From the NCBI RefSeq assembly GCF_032999765.1, contig NZ_CP136051.1:6404501-6468500 (forward strand): a stretch of DNA of 64,000 nucleotides. The letters run 5' to 3'. This document shows, piece after piece, positions 1-9,025 of the stretch; the stretch's first letter is position 1, and each line of letters begins with the position of its first letter. This DNA is from Imperialibacter roseus. Lineage in GTDB: Bacteria; Bacteroidota; Bacteroidia; Cytophagales; Cyclobacteriaceae. The translations under genes were made by a program, and so were the position numbers. Below the pieces are notes generated by a model. That model did no database searches and was not told where the DNA came from. It worked only from the letters and a program-made list of their open reading frames with translations.

Positions 1-99
1 TTCGGCGATGACAGTTTCTCGTGGATCAAGCTCTACTTCAACGGTTTGAATGCTTTCACCAAAAATCTTGTAATCAATTTCGTGTGATCGTATCGCCAT
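1..99 (-). CDS. AIM24/TIGR00266-family protein, N-terminal fragment cut by window edge
   Basis: The first 33 codons read from the ATG at 97-99 toward the window edge and remain open. The N-terminus, with HEIDYKIFG and then [14 protein letters not shown], matches my recollection of the conserved start of the AIM24/TIGR00266 family. These are beta-rich proteins of unclear function that usually carry a glycine-rich stretch after this point, which lies outside the window. It is the last visible gene of the minus-strand operon, with only 2 bases separating it from the stop of the 70-residue gene. Family assignment rests on a short segment. Confidence 0.65.
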   Translation of the reverse strand, partial: MAIRSHEIDYKIFGESIQTVEVELDPRETVIAE

Positions 100-101
100 G
101 A

Positions 102-314
102 CTAGTCTTCGTCTTTGCTTGTTTTCTTTTTTATTTCTTCGATATCTTCCCTGTCACGTAGTTTCTTGTCATCTACGTTTTTATTGAGAAACTCGTTGAT
201 CTTATCAATTTGAAGGTTGGAGGAGATTTCCCCAAACGTATCTATGCTTATTTCGAAGCCACTAAGGTCTTTGGCTACTTTAGGCTTCTTTTTTTCGGTT
301 TCTTTCTTGCTCAT
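102..314 (-). CDS. Small charged hypothetical protein (70 aa)
   Basis: I do not recognise a family. The product is very rich in Lys, Glu and Asp, with charged ends and a central stretch (about residues 18-45) of mixed hydrophobic residues that could form a helix. It has no signal peptide, membrane segment or cysteine, so it is probably cytoplasmic. Its start codon overlaps the gltX stop by 4 bases (311-314), implying translational coupling, and the AIM24-family gene follows 2 bases after its stop. The position inside a gapless operon supports it as a real gene. Confidence 0.75.
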   Translation of the reverse strand: MSKKETEKKKPKVAKDLSGFEISIDTFGEISSNLQIDKINEFLNKNVDDKKLRDREDIEEIKKKTSKDED

Positions 315-1861
315 GCTTGTGTGCTTTGTCCTCCTAATATAACGATAGCTGAGTCAATTCGTTTAGCAGTTTCTTTGGCGCCAAGTATTTCTATGATGGC
401 CATGAGGTCGGGCCCGCCGCCTTGTCCGGTAATTGACAACCTTAGTGGCTGCATATATTTGCCCATTTTCAACTCTTTGGCAACAAAGAAATTTTCTATC
501 GTGTCATGAGCAGTGGTGGCCGTAACCGAATCTTCAAGTTGGGAAATACGTTTCGATAAGTCGTGAAGAACCGCTGCCACGTCTGGGTTCCACTTCTTTT
601 CAACAACTTGCTGGTCGTAGGCGGTTGGAGCTTCAAAAAAGAACCTGCCCTGTTCCCATAGTTCCTGTGGAAAAGAGACTCTCTCTCTTAGCACTTCACA
701 AATCCTGATTGTGTTTTCTGAGGATGCCTTTAAACCGGCTTTTTCCAGGTCTTTTTCCAAATAAACAGCCAGCTCCTCTGCTGATTTGCTTTTTATATAA
801 TGCTGGTTGAACCAGTTGGCCTTGTCGATGTCGAATTTGGCTCCGGCCTTGCTTATGCGCTCAATGGAGAACTCCTGGATAAGTTCTTCCATGCTGAATA
901 TTTCCTTTTCGGTGCCAGGGCTCCAGCCCAACAAAGCCAGAAAGTTAATCATTGTTTCCGGCAGGTAGCCTTTTTCCCTAAACCCCTGAGAAAGCTCTCC
1001 CGACACCGGGTCTGTCCAGTTGAGTGGAAAAATAGGGAAGCCAGCTTTGTCGGCGTCCCTCTTGCTCAGTTTGCCGTTGCCGTCTGGTTTCAGAAGCAGA
1101 GGCAGGTGAGCAAACTGCGGCATGGTGTCTTCCCACCCAAAGTACCTGTACATCAGCACATGTAGGGGTGCCGAGGGCAGCCATTCTTCGCCTCTGATTA
1201 CATGAGTAATCTTCATGAGGTGATCGTCGACGATATTGGCCAGGTGGTAGGTAGGCATGCCGTCCGACTTCAGCAATATTTTATCATCCAGCACAGACGA
1301 ATGCACAACAACCCAACCTCTTATGAGGTCATGAAACCGAATGTCTTCTTTGCGAGGCACCATCAAACGAACTACATACGGATCTCCATTGGCAAGCCTC
1401 GCCTTCACCTCAGCTTCCGGTAGGGTGAGGGAGTTCTGCATCGTGTTGCGGGTCACGGCGTTGTACTGCTGATTGGCTACCTTGGCAGCTTTCAGCTTCT
1501 CCCGCATAGCGTCAAGTTCCTCCGAGGTGTCGAAGGCATAGTAGGCCTTTCCTTCGTCGATTAGCTGCTGGGCATACTGCGCATAGATATCTTTCCTTTC
1601 AGATTGCCTGTAGGGGGCGTGAGGGCCTCCGGTTAATGGGCCTTCGTCTATCTCTATACCCACCCACTTTAGTGATTCCAAAATATATGCTTCGGCACCT
1701 GGCACAAACCTAGACTGGTCGGTGTCTTCTATGCGCAAAAGCATGGTGCCGTTGCTCTTTCTGGCGAAGAGGTAGTTATAAAGAGCGGTTCTTACACCTC
1801 CAATGTGAAGGGCTCCTGTGGGGCTTGGAGCAAAACGAACCCTGACTTCTGAATTGTTCAT
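311..1861 (-). CDS. gltX: Glutamate--tRNA ligase
   Basis: Charges tRNA-Glu with glutamate in the cytoplasm. The 516-residue product has the class I synthetase HIGH-type signature in PSPTGALHIGG (residues 13-23) and a KMSKS-type loop KLSKRD around residue 265, followed by an anticodon-binding C-terminal region. Length is slightly above the usual 470-510. The start overlaps the upstream membrane-protein stop by 4 bases, and its own stop overlaps the next gene by 4 bases, so it is embedded in a translationally coupled operon. Whether it is discriminating or also charges tRNA-Gln cannot be told from here. Confidence 0.97.
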   Translation of the reverse strand: MNNSEVRVRFAPSPTGALHIGGVRTALYNYLFARKSNGTMLLRIEDTDQSRFVPGAEAYILESLKWVGIEIDEGPLTGGPHAPYRQSERKDIYAQYAQQLIDEGKAYYAFDTSEELDAMREKLKAAKVANQQYNAVTRNTMQNSLTLPEAEVKARLANGDPYVVRLMVPRKEDIRFHDLIRGWVVVHSSVLDDKILLKSDGMPTYHLANIVDDHLMKITHVIRGEEWLPSAPLHVLMYRYFGWEDTMPQFAHLPLLLKPDGNGKLSKRDADKAGFPIFPLNWTDPVSGELSQGFREKGYLPETMINFLALLGWSPGTEKEIFSMEELIQEFSIERISKAGAKFDIDKANWFNQHYIKSKSAEELAVYLEKDLEKAGLKASSENTIRICEVLRERVSFPQELWEQGRFFFEAPTAYDQQVVEKKWNPDVAAVLHDLSKRISQLEDSVTATTAHDTIENFFVAKELKMGKYMQPLRLSITGQGGGPDLMAIIEILGAKETAKRIDSAIVILGGQSTQA

Positions 1862-2319
1862 GTTAACTTATCAAGTACTCGGTGTAGTGCTTTTTGTGTT
1901 TGTTTCAAATGGACGTCAAAGTTAGCCAATGCTATCAGATAATTGGCAATGCATCCTGCCAAAGAAAGGCAACCGTAGAGGTAATTTTTAGCTGGCCCCA
2001 GGAAAATAAGCGTAAGCAGAAAAGTCAATAGACACCAGAAAACAAGGAAGAATCTGGTGCTGGGAAAAAGGCGATACTTTACCTGAATCAGTGAGCCTGT
2101 CGAAGTCTGATCGACAACACCCTCCGCCAGTGGAATGAAATTTTGAGGCTTGGCTACGTTAACGGAAACCCGGAATGAGTCTTGGCAGACAAGGCCCGTA
2201 AATGCAAAGTCTTTTCCGGCGCTTGCCTCGGATTTAGTCTCCGTTTTTAAAAGAGCGATGATGTTGGCGGCTTTGGCCGATGAAACAATAGTCTCTCTTT
2301 CAAAAGGGACTAACCTCAT
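1858..2319 (-). CDS. Membrane protein of unknown function (153 aa)
   Basis: I do not recognise a family. The N-terminal half (residues 1-85) looks soluble and beta-rich. Two hydrophobic stretches follow, FFLVFWCLLTFLLTLIFLG (about residues 90-108) and LYGCLSLAGCIANYLIALA (about 114-132), giving two membrane helices. A short amphipathic C-terminus ends the protein. The gene overlaps ridA upstream and gltX downstream by 4 bases each, so it is clearly part of the operon. The soluble domain is expected in the cytoplasm because there is no signal peptide. Confidence 0.8.
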   Translation of the reverse strand: MRLVPFERETIVSSAKAANIIALLKTETKSEASAGKDFAFTGLVCQDSFRVSVNVAKPQNFIPLAEGVVDQTSTGSLIQVKYRLFPSTRFFLVFWCLLTFLLTLIFLGPAKNYLYGCLSLAGCIANYLIALANFDVHLKQTQKALHRVLDKLT

Positions 2320-2699
2320 GCATCAATACCCGCAATAAGGGATATCTCAACCAGGGCGTCTTTGGGCAACCTCGCCACTTCAACGGTTTCACGTGCCGGG
2401 GGCTCACTCTTGAAATAGCCTCCATAAATCTCATTGACCACGGGAAAGTCGTTCATGTCTTTGATAAAGATGGAACACTTTAGCACCTCTGCAAAGGAAA
2501 GACCCTCTTCCAAAAGGATAGCTTTAAGGTTTTCCATGACCAATTTGGTTTGCGACTTAATATCACCCGACTCAAACTGACCCGTAGCAGGGTTGATAGC
2601 CACTTGACCTGATACCAGCACAAGGTTGCCGTATCTTACAGCCTGGCTGTAAGGCCCGATAGGGGCAGGAGCATTTTTAGTGTATACTATTTTCTTCAT
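2316..2699 (-). CDS. ridA: RidA-family enamine/imine deaminase
   Basis: RidA (YjgF/YER057c/UK114) proteins hydrolyse reactive 2-aminoacrylate and related enamines from PLP enzymes. The 127-residue product has the family hallmarks: the N-terminal APAPIGPYSQAV segment, LVSGQVAINPATG, and a C-terminal ARETVEVARLPKDALVEI block with the conserved Arg that binds the substrate carboxylate. The protein is a trimeric barrel in characterised members. It starts 2 bases downstream of the glmS stop and overlaps the following membrane-protein gene by 4 bases. Confidence 0.95.
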   Translation of the reverse strand: MKKIVYTKNAPAPIGPYSQAVRYGNLVLVSGQVAINPATGQFESGDIKSQTKLVMENLKAILLEEGLSFAEVLKCSIFIKDMNDFPVVNEIYGGYFKSEPPARETVEVARLPKDALVEISLIAGIDA

Positions 2700-2701
2700 G
2701 C

Positions 2702-4552
2702 TTATTCAACAGTTACTGACTTGGCAAGGTTTCGTGGCTGATCTACATTACATCCTCTCATCACCGCAATGTGATACGAAAGCAATTGAAGAGGAATAAC
2801 CGACACCAATGGCATAAGTGCTTCGGAAGTGTGGGGAACCTCAATCACAAAGTCTGCTATTTGGTTGATGGTTTCTTCTCCTTCGGTAACAATAGCAATT
2901 ACTTTTCCTTTTCGTGCCTTCACTTCTTGAATGTTGGACACTACTTTTTCGTAGGAAGAATCCCTGGTGGCAATAAACACCACGGGCATTTCCTCGTCAA
3001 TCAAGGCAATAGGGCCATGCTTCATCTCCGCTGCAGGATACCCTTCCGCATGAATGTAGGAGATTTCCTTCAATTTGAGCGCCCCTTCAAGCGCCACGGG
3101 GAAATTGTAGCCCCGGCCCAAATAAATGAAGTTTCTGGCATCTTTGAAACGTGCCGATATTTCTTTGATTTGATCGTTAACGTCCAGCGCTTTTTTTATT
3201 TTCGCAGGTATGCTTTCAAGCTCCACGAGTAACTCGTGGTATTTGCTCTCCGTAATGGTTCCTTTGCGATGAGCTATCCGCAACGCCATCATGATAAGAA
3301 CCGTCAGCTGAGCAGTGAAGGCTTTGGTACTTGCAACACCTATCTCAGGGCCAGCGTGCAAATAGGCTCCTTCGTGCGTTATTCTCGAAATGGAAGACCC
3401 TACGGCGTTAACCACTCCAAGAATAATGGCTCCTTTGGATTTGGCCAATTCAAGGGCGGCTAGTGTATCGGCTGTTTCACCAGACTGCGAGATAGCAATC
3501 ACAATATCCCCTTCGTTAATGATCGGGTTCCTGTAACGGAATTCTGACGCATACTCAACCTCTACCGGGATGCGGCAAAAATCTTCAATAATGTATTCAG
3601 CAACGAGCCCTGCGTGCCACGAAGTGCCGCAAGCCACAATCACTATTCTTTGGGCATTAGTGAGTGCATTAGCATACTCATGAATACCTCCCAGCACCAG
3701 TTTGCCTTCGTTGGCCTTTAAACGGCCCCTCATACAGTCGGCGATGCTGTTGGGCTGTTCAAATATCTCCTTAAGCATGAAATGCTCATATCCACCTTTT
3801 TCGATGGCCTCAAGATTGAGGTCAAGCTCATGCACCTGAGGAGTTTGTTCTACATCCTCAAGACTCTTTATTGTCATTTGATTGCCACTGATGACAGCCA
3901 TTTCTTCGTCCTTCAAATACACCACCTTCTTGGTGTATTCTACGATCGGTGTTGCATCAGAGGCAAGGAAGAAAGAGCCATCATCCTCTTTAATACCAAT
4001 AACAAGGGGGCTGCCCTTTCTGGCCGCAATAAGTGTGTCGGGGTTGTCTTTGGCGATTACTACAATAGCGTAGGCACCTACCACTCTGGTCAGAGCAAGC
4101 CTTACGCCTTCCTCGAGAGAGCAATCTTCAGACGTAATAATATAGTCGATAAAAGACGCCAGCACTTCTGTGTCAGTCTGGCTCTCAAATGTGTATCCCT
4201 TTTTTTGAAGCTCTGTTTTTATTGCTGCGTAATTTTCAATAATGCCGTTGTGCACTAGTGAAAGTCTGCCATTGTGCGACCTGTGGGGGTGGGCATTGAT
4301 ATCACTGGGCTCACCATGAGTGGCCCAGCGAGTGTGGCCGATGCCAACGCCAGATTTGGGGCTTTTACCGTCAATGAGGTTTTCAAGCTCTTTGACCTTG
4401 CCTTGTTTCTTGTATATCTTGATATCAGAGACGGAATTGTCGTATAAGGCAACTCCTGCACTGTCGTAACCTCTGTATTCAAGTCTTTTAAGGCCCTTAA
4501 TGAGAATTGGCAATGCTTGCTCTTTTCCCTTGTAGGCAACTATTCCACACAT
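2702..4552 (-). CDS. glmS: Glutamine--fructose-6-phosphate aminotransferase (isomerizing)
   Basis: Makes glucosamine-6-phosphate from fructose-6-phosphate and glutamine, the entry step to peptidoglycan and lipopolysaccharide amino sugars. The product (616 aa) starts MCGIVAYKG, with Cys2 as the expected N-terminal glutamine-amidotransferase nucleophile. It has the GYDSAGVAL segment of that domain, then two SIS domains with the sugar-phosphate SQSGETADT loop, and the typical C-terminus DQPRNLAKSVTVE. It lies 3 bases after the DUF4270 gene and 2 bases before ridA. I see no ribozyme-like leader, as expected for an internal operon gene. Confidence 0.98.
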   Translation of the reverse strand: MCGIVAYKGKEQALPILIKGLKRLEYRGYDSAGVALYDNSVSDIKIYKKQGKVKELENLIDGKSPKSGVGIGHTRWATHGEPSDINAHPHRSHNGRLSLVHNGIIENYAAIKTELQKKGYTFESQTDTEVLASFIDYIITSEDCSLEEGVRLALTRVVGAYAIVVIAKDNPDTLIAARKGSPLVIGIKEDDGSFFLASDATPIVEYTKKVVYLKDEEMAVISGNQMTIKSLEDVEQTPQVHELDLNLEAIEKGGYEHFMLKEIFEQPNSIADCMRGRLKANEGKLVLGGIHEYANALTNAQRIVIVACGTSWHAGLVAEYIIEDFCRIPVEVEYASEFRYRNPIINEGDIVIAISQSGETADTLAALELAKSKGAIILGVVNAVGSSISRITHEGAYLHAGPEIGVASTKAFTAQLTVLIMMALRIAHRKGTITESKYHELLVELESIPAKIKKALDVNDQIKEISARFKDARNFIYLGRGYNFPVALEGALKLKEISYIHAEGYPAAEMKHGPIALIDEEMPVVFIATRDSSYEKVVSNIQEVKARKGKVIAIVTEGEETINQIADFVIEVPHTSEALMPLVSVIPLQLLSYHIAVMRGCNVDQPRNLAKSVTVE

Positions 4553-4555
4553 AGC

Positions 4556-5866
4556 TTATTGTAATCTCGTATAATAAATTTTTAGCTGGATGCTGTCTTT
4601 GGGCACAACGAATCTGCTCAAGCTCGTTACATCATTGCCTCCAGGATAAATGATCAGGTCGTTGGTATTAAATATGCTGTCACGTAACCCCTGAAAGAAA
4701 AAAGTCGGCGTTCCGCTGTACGACCTTGAGGCTGAGTCGTATAATGGGAGCAGGGCACGAGGCGAACTGGGATTGCCGTAGCTGACATCGGTCAGGACAA
4801 CATGATTGGCGATTCTGGAAGCCAGTCCAATATTTGCCCCAATTATTTTATTCGTACTATCAGCAAATATATACATAAAGCTATTTGGTGGCATGATTCG
4901 ATAGTCTACCGAAGTCAATTCATCAATAGCACCGAGCCTTATCTCAGCACGGTTGACGATAATATTTCCCAAAGAATCCACAAACTTTCTGAACGGTCTG
5001 AGAGAAAGCTTCGTGTAAATGCCTGTTCCTCCCTGAAGATACATATCGCCTGAAGGAGGAATAAACTCATCACTTCTCTTTACGAGTGTCTCCAGTTCGG
5101 TGCCAGTCCTGTCCGCAATTATGCCGTTGTATCTTGTGGCGTTAAAGTTCAGTGTATAAACCAATGAATCTGCGCCGTCAGGCACGTGGTAATGAACATT
5201 CACTTTGGAGTTCTCGGGATGGAATCCAAAAATAAGGGTATTGTCTTTCCCTGGAATCAGGGCGAATCCCTTTATCTGATTTTCCAGTTCAGAAGCTGAT
5301 GTTCCATCTCTAACGATACTAAAGAAGTTACTGGCCCATGCGGGAGTTGCCTTTATCCTTATTACTGTGTCTCTTGATGGAGAGTAAAAGAATTTTTTGG
5401 AGGCAGCCGGCGTACGTGACAAGTACTCGGTTGAATCATCCGAATAATAGCTAACCCCGGAATACAGCGTGTCGGATAGCTGGTAAACATTAATGGTTTG
5501 AAAAACACTGGTATATTCTCCATACAGGTAGCTCAATTCAAAATCAAACATGATAGAGTCAACTACGCCCTTGTCGTTGATGGCAACAAGCTCGCCGTTT
5601 CTCGTTACCTGAGAAAAAGACTTGGCGGTAATGTCTCCAAAGAATGGGTCTTTAAACCTCCCAACAAGTAACCTTGAGTCGTTGGTGGTATTTAGACTAT
5701 CAAAAAGAATAACAGAAGATGGAAGAGTAAATACCTCTTCGTAAACACCTACATTATTTTCGTTTGGATTAAGCTCCAACCCTACTTCACTTGGGCTTTC
5801 ACACCCAAAAAGCATTAGGGCTGCTCCAAAGAGCAACCCTGATGCAGTCCTACCCTGCAAGTTCAT
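4556..5866 (-). CDS. DUF4270-family lipoprotein
   Basis: Predicted surface or periplasmic lipoprotein with a signal peptide ending in a lipobox LMLFGC (Cys at residue 22). The mature part is beta-rich with Tyr/Ser/Asp-rich strands. The organisation, starting with a PSEVGLELNPN-like segment after the Cys, matches the Bacteroidota-specific DUF4270 family, whose biochemical role is not established. The gene overlaps the upstream starch-synthase-like gene by 17 bases and lies 3 bases before glmS. The same neighbourhood with a glycogen-synthase-like gene and panC recurs in Bacteroidota as far as I recall. Confidence 0.88.
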   Translation of the reverse strand: MNLQGRTASGLLFGAALMLFGCESPSEVGLELNPNENNVGVYEEVFTLPSSVILFDSLNTTNDSRLLVGRFKDPFFGDITAKSFSQVTRNGELVAINDKGVVDSIMFDFELSYLYGEYTSVFQTINVYQLSDTLYSGVSYYSDDSTEYLSRTPAASKKFFYSPSRDTVIRIKATPAWASNFFSIVRDGTSASELENQIKGFALIPGKDNTLIFGFHPENSKVNVHYHVPDGADSLVYTLNFNATRYNGIIADRTGTELETLVKRSDEFIPPSGDMYLQGGTGIYTKLSLRPFRKFVDSLGNIIVNRAEIRLGAIDELTSVDYRIMPPNSFMYIFADSTNKIIGANIGLASRIANHVVLTDVSYGNPSSPRALLPLYDSASRSYSGTPTFFFQGLRDSIFNTNDLIIYPGGNDVTSLSRFVVPKDSIQLKIYYTRLQ

Positions 5867-6662
5867 TATATAGATTGTAGTGTCTGTCTAAAAAGTTCTC
5901 GTCATTTTCGATAACGTTGAATTTCTTTTCTTTGGATAATTCGTTGGTTAAATTATTCAGGCTCTCACTTTCTTCTTCTTCTGCTCTGATAACAGCGTCC
6001 GAGTATTCGATACCCATCTTAATAAAACCTTCGTAATCTGCTGACTTAAGCGGATTCAACATACTGTCCTCGATATCAATCATTTTCACCTTTTCAAGCA
6101 GGTTATCACCAAACTTGAAAGAGAAAGCGTTATCGTATATCGTCAAGACACACTTAGCCGTCTGAAAGATGGGATCGTTCTTGTAAGTAGTTTTTACATA
6201 CAACGGAATCAGGCTTGTCATCCAGTCGTTGCAGTGGATAATGTCTGGCGCCCAACCCAATTTCTTAACGGTTTCGAGCACACCCTTGCAGAAGAAAATA
6301 GCTCTTTCATCATTATCGCTATAGAATTTATCTTCTTTATCGTGAAACACAGACTTTCTGTGGAAGTAATCTTCATTATCGATGAAGTATACCTGTAATT
6401 TAGCGTTAGGGATAGAAGCAACCTTAATAACAAGAGGCTTTTCCTCATCTCCCACGGCAATGTTAATGCCGGACAATCTTACTACTTCATGCAGTCTGTT
6501 TTTTCGCTCGTTGATCAACCCAAAACGTGGAACAAGAATTCTGATCTCCATGCCTCTTTCCTGCATCGCCTGCGGCAGTCTTCTTACGAATTCTGCTACC
6601 TGAGTTGTCTGGAGAAAGGGATTGATTTCGCTGGCTACGTATAGAATGCGAAGTTTTGCCAT
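5850..6662 (-). CDS. Stand-alone starch/glycogen synthase N-terminal (GT5) domain protein
   Basis: The 270-residue product resembles the N-terminal catalytic-domain half of glycogen synthase GlgA: it opens with LRILYVASEINPF, has RILVPRFG near residue 42 and DIIHCNDWMTSLIP near residue 150. A full GlgA has about 480 residues with a second Rossmann half that binds ADP-glucose; that half is absent. The usual KTGGL loop near residue 15 is replaced by LQTTQV, so glycosyl transfer is doubtful. It is the first gene of the eight-gene operon, divergent from panC. An operon regulator or binding protein is possible, but I cannot assign a function. Confidence 0.85.
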   Translation of the reverse strand: MAKLRILYVASEINPFLQTTQVAEFVRRLPQAMQERGMEIRILVPRFGLINERKNRLHEVVRLSGINIAVGDEEKPLVIKVASIPNAKLQVYFIDNEDYFHRKSVFHDKEDKFYSDNDERAIFFCKGVLETVKKLGWAPDIIHCNDWMTSLIPLYVKTTYKNDPIFQTAKCVLTIYDNAFSFKFGDNLLEKVKMIDIEDSMLNPLKSADYEGFIKMGIEYSDAVIRAEEEESESLNNLTNELSKEKKFNVIENDENFLDRHYNLYNELAG

Positions 6663-6701
6663 AAGAGTATTGATTTATATTTGACGGAACAAAACGAGGC
6701 A

Positions 6702-6709
6702 CAAAAGTA
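6702..6709 (-). promoter_or_regulatory. Candidate -7 element for the 6662-to-1 operon
   Basis: On the minus strand the bases read TACTTTTG, a full match to the Bacteroidota -7 consensus TAnnTTTG, 40 bases upstream of the starch-synthase-like start. I see no convincing -33 TTTG at the right distance, so the call rests on one box. Confidence 0.45.
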
Positions 6710-6752
6710 CAAAAAAATAACGTGCTTTCCATACATATTCCCTTTTATAACT

Positions 6753-6760
6753 TAGTTTTG
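6753..6760 (+). promoter_or_regulatory. Candidate -7 element for panC
   Basis: TAGTTTTG matches TAnnTTTG and ends 30 bases before the GTG at 6791. This placement supports the GTG as start and argues against the longer reading frame starting at 6722, which would begin upstream of the promoter. Confidence 0.45.
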
Positions 6761-6790
6761 CTGCCCTTTAGCTCACTCATAATCAGTGCT

Positions 6791-7648
6791 GTGGAGATAG
6801 TAACGTCCCCCTTAGAATGTCGAAAAAAGATACTTTCTCTAACCTTGGAGGGGAAAAATATAGGGTTTGTTCCGACCATGGGGGCACTGCATCAGGGACA
6901 TCTGGAATTGGTCCGGCAGGCAAGGTCGTTTTGCGATTTTGTGGTGGTTAGCATCTTTGTAAACCGGACACAGTTCAACAGCAAGGAGGACTTCGAGAAA
7001 TACCCGAAGACCTTCGATAACGACGTTGCGAAATTGAGACTGTCAGGCTGCGATATCGTTTTTGCTCCCACAGATAGTGATATGTACCCTGGCACTCCTG
7101 AAGTGAAAATAACTTTCCCTCGCTTCCAAAAATCTATGGAGGGGCACTACCGCCCGGGTCATTTTGAGGGGGTCGCTCTTATCGTTTCGAAGCTGCTGCA
7201 TGCGGTGCCTGCCCAAAAGGCTTTTTTCGGCAGAAAGGATTGGCAACAGGTGCTTATTATCAAACAGCTGGTCAAAGATCTTCACTTCGACACAGAAATT
7301 ATTTCGGTGCCAACAGTGAGAGAGCCAGATGGATTGGCTATGTCTTCCCGGAATCAACGTTTGAGCGAGACGGAACGATCATTGGCTGTGATTTTCAGTA
7401 AAAGCCTGTATATGGCAAAGGAAAAACTTCTGGGGGGAGATAGTATTGAGGAAACGGTTTCTTCAGTCAGACAAGCATTTGATCGCATGCCGGAGGTAAG
7501 ACTGGAATACTTTGAAATAGGGAATCGTGAAACTTTAGAGCCTGTACAAACTGTTGAAAGCAATACGCCCGTTTCGCTATTCATCGCAGGGTATGTGGGC
7601 GACGTTCGATTGATTGATAATATCTTCCTTCAGGAAGAAACTGAATAA
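6791..7648 (+). CDS. panC: Pantoate--beta-alanine ligase
   Basis: Joins pantoate and beta-alanine with ATP to make pantothenate for coenzyme A. The 285-residue product has the nucleotide-binding [14 protein letters not shown] with the HxGH signature, then GRKDWQQ and MSSRNQRL, which line the active site. I chose the GTG at 6791 because family alignments start at about this point (VEIVTSPLE) and a -7 box lies just upstream; the frame is open back to 6722, but those residues do not look like PanC. It is followed at once by panD, the source of its beta-alanine. Confidence 0.95.
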   Translation: MEIVTSPLECRKKILSLTLEGKNIGFVPTMGALHQGHLELVRQARSFCDFVVVSIFVNRTQFNSKEDFEKYPKTFDNDVAKLRLSGCDIVFAPTDSDMYPGTPEVKITFPRFQKSMEGHYRPGHFEGVALIVSKLLHAVPAQKAFFGRKDWQQVLIIKQLVKDLHFDTEIISVPTVREPDGLAMSSRNQRLSETERSLAVIFSKSLYMAKEKLLGGDSIEETVSSVRQAFDRMPEVRLEYFEIGNRETLEPVQTVESNTPVSLFIAGYVGDVRLIDNIFLQEETE

Positions 7649-7652
7649 GAAA

Positions 7653-8003
7653 ATGCAGATTGAAATTCTTAAGTCAAAAATTCACCGAGTTCGAATTACT
7701 CAGGCAGAGCTTCACTATGTGGGCAGTATCACCATCGATGAGGACCTGATGAAGGCAGCCAACCTTATTGAGAATGAGAAAGTGCAGATCGTCAATATTA
7801 ACAATGGTGAACGGCTTGAAACCTATGTCATTAAAGGGAAAGCCGGAAGTGGGGAGATTTGCCTCAATGGCCCCGCAGCCCGAAAGGCACAGGTAGGCGA
7901 CATCGTAATAATCATTTCCTACTGTCACATGGATTTTGAGGAGGCAAAAACCTTTAAGCCCACACTCATCTTCCCTACCGACAATAACAAACTAATCAGT
8001 TGA
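7653..8003 (+). CDS. panD: Aspartate 1-decarboxylase (pyruvoyl enzyme precursor)
   Basis: Decarboxylates aspartate to beta-alanine, the partner substrate of PanC. From the ATG at 7653 the product has 116 residues, with the self-cleavage site in HYVGSITID: Gly24-Ser25 is the position at which characterised PanD cleaves to form the pyruvoyl group. Tyr22 and the downstream [12 protein letters not shown] block are also conserved. The ATG lies 4 bases after the panC stop. An in-frame upstream extension exists but would displace the cleavage site from its usual number. The stop overlaps the TTG start of the flippase-like gene by 4 bases. Confidence 0.95.
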   Translation: MQIEILKSKIHRVRITQAELHYVGSITIDEDLMKAANLIENEKVQIVNINNGERLETYVIKGKAGSGEICLNGPAARKAQVGDIVIIISYCHMDFEEAKTFKPTLIFPTDNNKLIS

Positions 8004-9025
8004 GAAAAACCATCACCAGTGTTGCCCGATACGTTTTAACCCTTGCCCTTGCCTTCGCCCTCCTTTGGTGGCTTTTTAAGGATATTGACCTGGATGACTT
8101 CATGGCACGGCTTAGCAAAGTAGAATATGGCTGGGTGTACCTGTCTATTGGTATATCGTTTTTTGGTTATTGGATAAGGGCCTACAGATGGAACTTGCTG
8201 TTTAAATCCCTTGATGTATCGGTTAGTACATTCAGGCTGTTTTTGGCTGTCATGGTAGGCTATATGGCCAACATGGCCTTTCCCAGGATGGGGGAGGTTA
8301 GCCGGTGTGCTATCCTCAGACGAACAGACAACATCCCGATGTCTACCTCCATTGGCACAGTGGTTACAGAGAGGGGAGTTGATCTAATCTCTCTCTTATC
8401 GGTGCTGGCCGGGGCTATGCTTGTCGAGTTCGGGAAAATTTCATCTCTGTTAGGCGACATGATGGGCCGCCTTTGGTCCGGGCTTTCGGTGAGTCAGCTA
8501 ACCATCACCATTGGAGTTATTGCTGCTGCGATTGTTCTCATCTACTTGCTGATCAAAAGGTTTCAAAAAATGCCGGCCTTCGCAAAGCTCAAGGAATTCC
8601 TCGTCAACCTGGGTCATGGTATCGGCAGCATAACTAAACTCAAGTCTCCTGCTCTTTTTATTCTCAGTACCGTGGCCATGTGGTTGAGTTACTTTTTCAT
8701 GTCTTATGTAATCGTCTTTTCTATGGAGGAGACTGCCTGGCTTGACTTAAAGGCAGGTCTTGTGCTATTGGCCATGGGCGGAATTGGCATGGCTATGCCA
8801 GTTCAGGGTGGAATTGGCACATATCATGCCTTTGTGGCAGGAATTTTACTGTGGTATGGCATCGGAGAGCAAACAGGCGTATTTTTTGCTACACTGCTTC
8901 ATACGTCTCAGGTTGTAACCATCCTCGTGTTGGGAGGGGTATCGATTCTTGTGGCAGTGCTATTACCAGTAAAGAACCAAATTGAAAACAGCGTCGAAAA
9001 TCCAGGATCGGAAGGCGGCCAGTAG
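8000..9025 (+). CDS. Lysylphosphatidylglycerol synthase-like (YbhN/UPF0104) membrane protein
   Basis: A 341-residue integral membrane protein with about eight hydrophobic segments. It has the family pattern: an early [12 protein letters not shown] motif, then [18 protein letters not shown], and a later [19 protein letters not shown]. These match the transmembrane domain shared by MprF flippases and AglD/YbhN-type proteins, without the catalytic synthase domain. The substrate is unknown; lipid or lipid-linked sugar transport is an inference. The start is the TTG at 8000, overlapping the panD stop, and the 3' end overlaps rfaE2 by 44 bases, so the three are coupled. Confidence 0.88.
   Translation: MRKTITSVARYVLTLALAFALLWWLFKDIDLDDFMARLSKVEYGWVYLSIGISFFGYWIRAYRWNLLFKSLDVSVSTFRLFLAVMVGYMANMAFPRMGEVSRCAILRRTDNIPMSTSIGTVVTERGVDLISLLSVLAGAMLVEFGKISSLLGDMMGRLWSGLSVSQLTITIGVIAAAIVLIYLLIKRFQKMPAFAKLKEFLVNLGHGIGSITKLKSPALFILSTVAMWLSYFFMSYVIVFSMEETAWLDLKAGLVLLAMGGIGMAMPVQGGIGTYHAFVAGILLWYGIGEQTGVFFATLLHTSQVVTILVLGGVSILVAVLLPVKNQIENSVENPGSEGGQ

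Noticed and set aside
6722-6790. N-terminal extension of PanC by 23 residues
   Set aside because: The extension covers the -7 box and does not match the family; the GTG at 6791 fits better.
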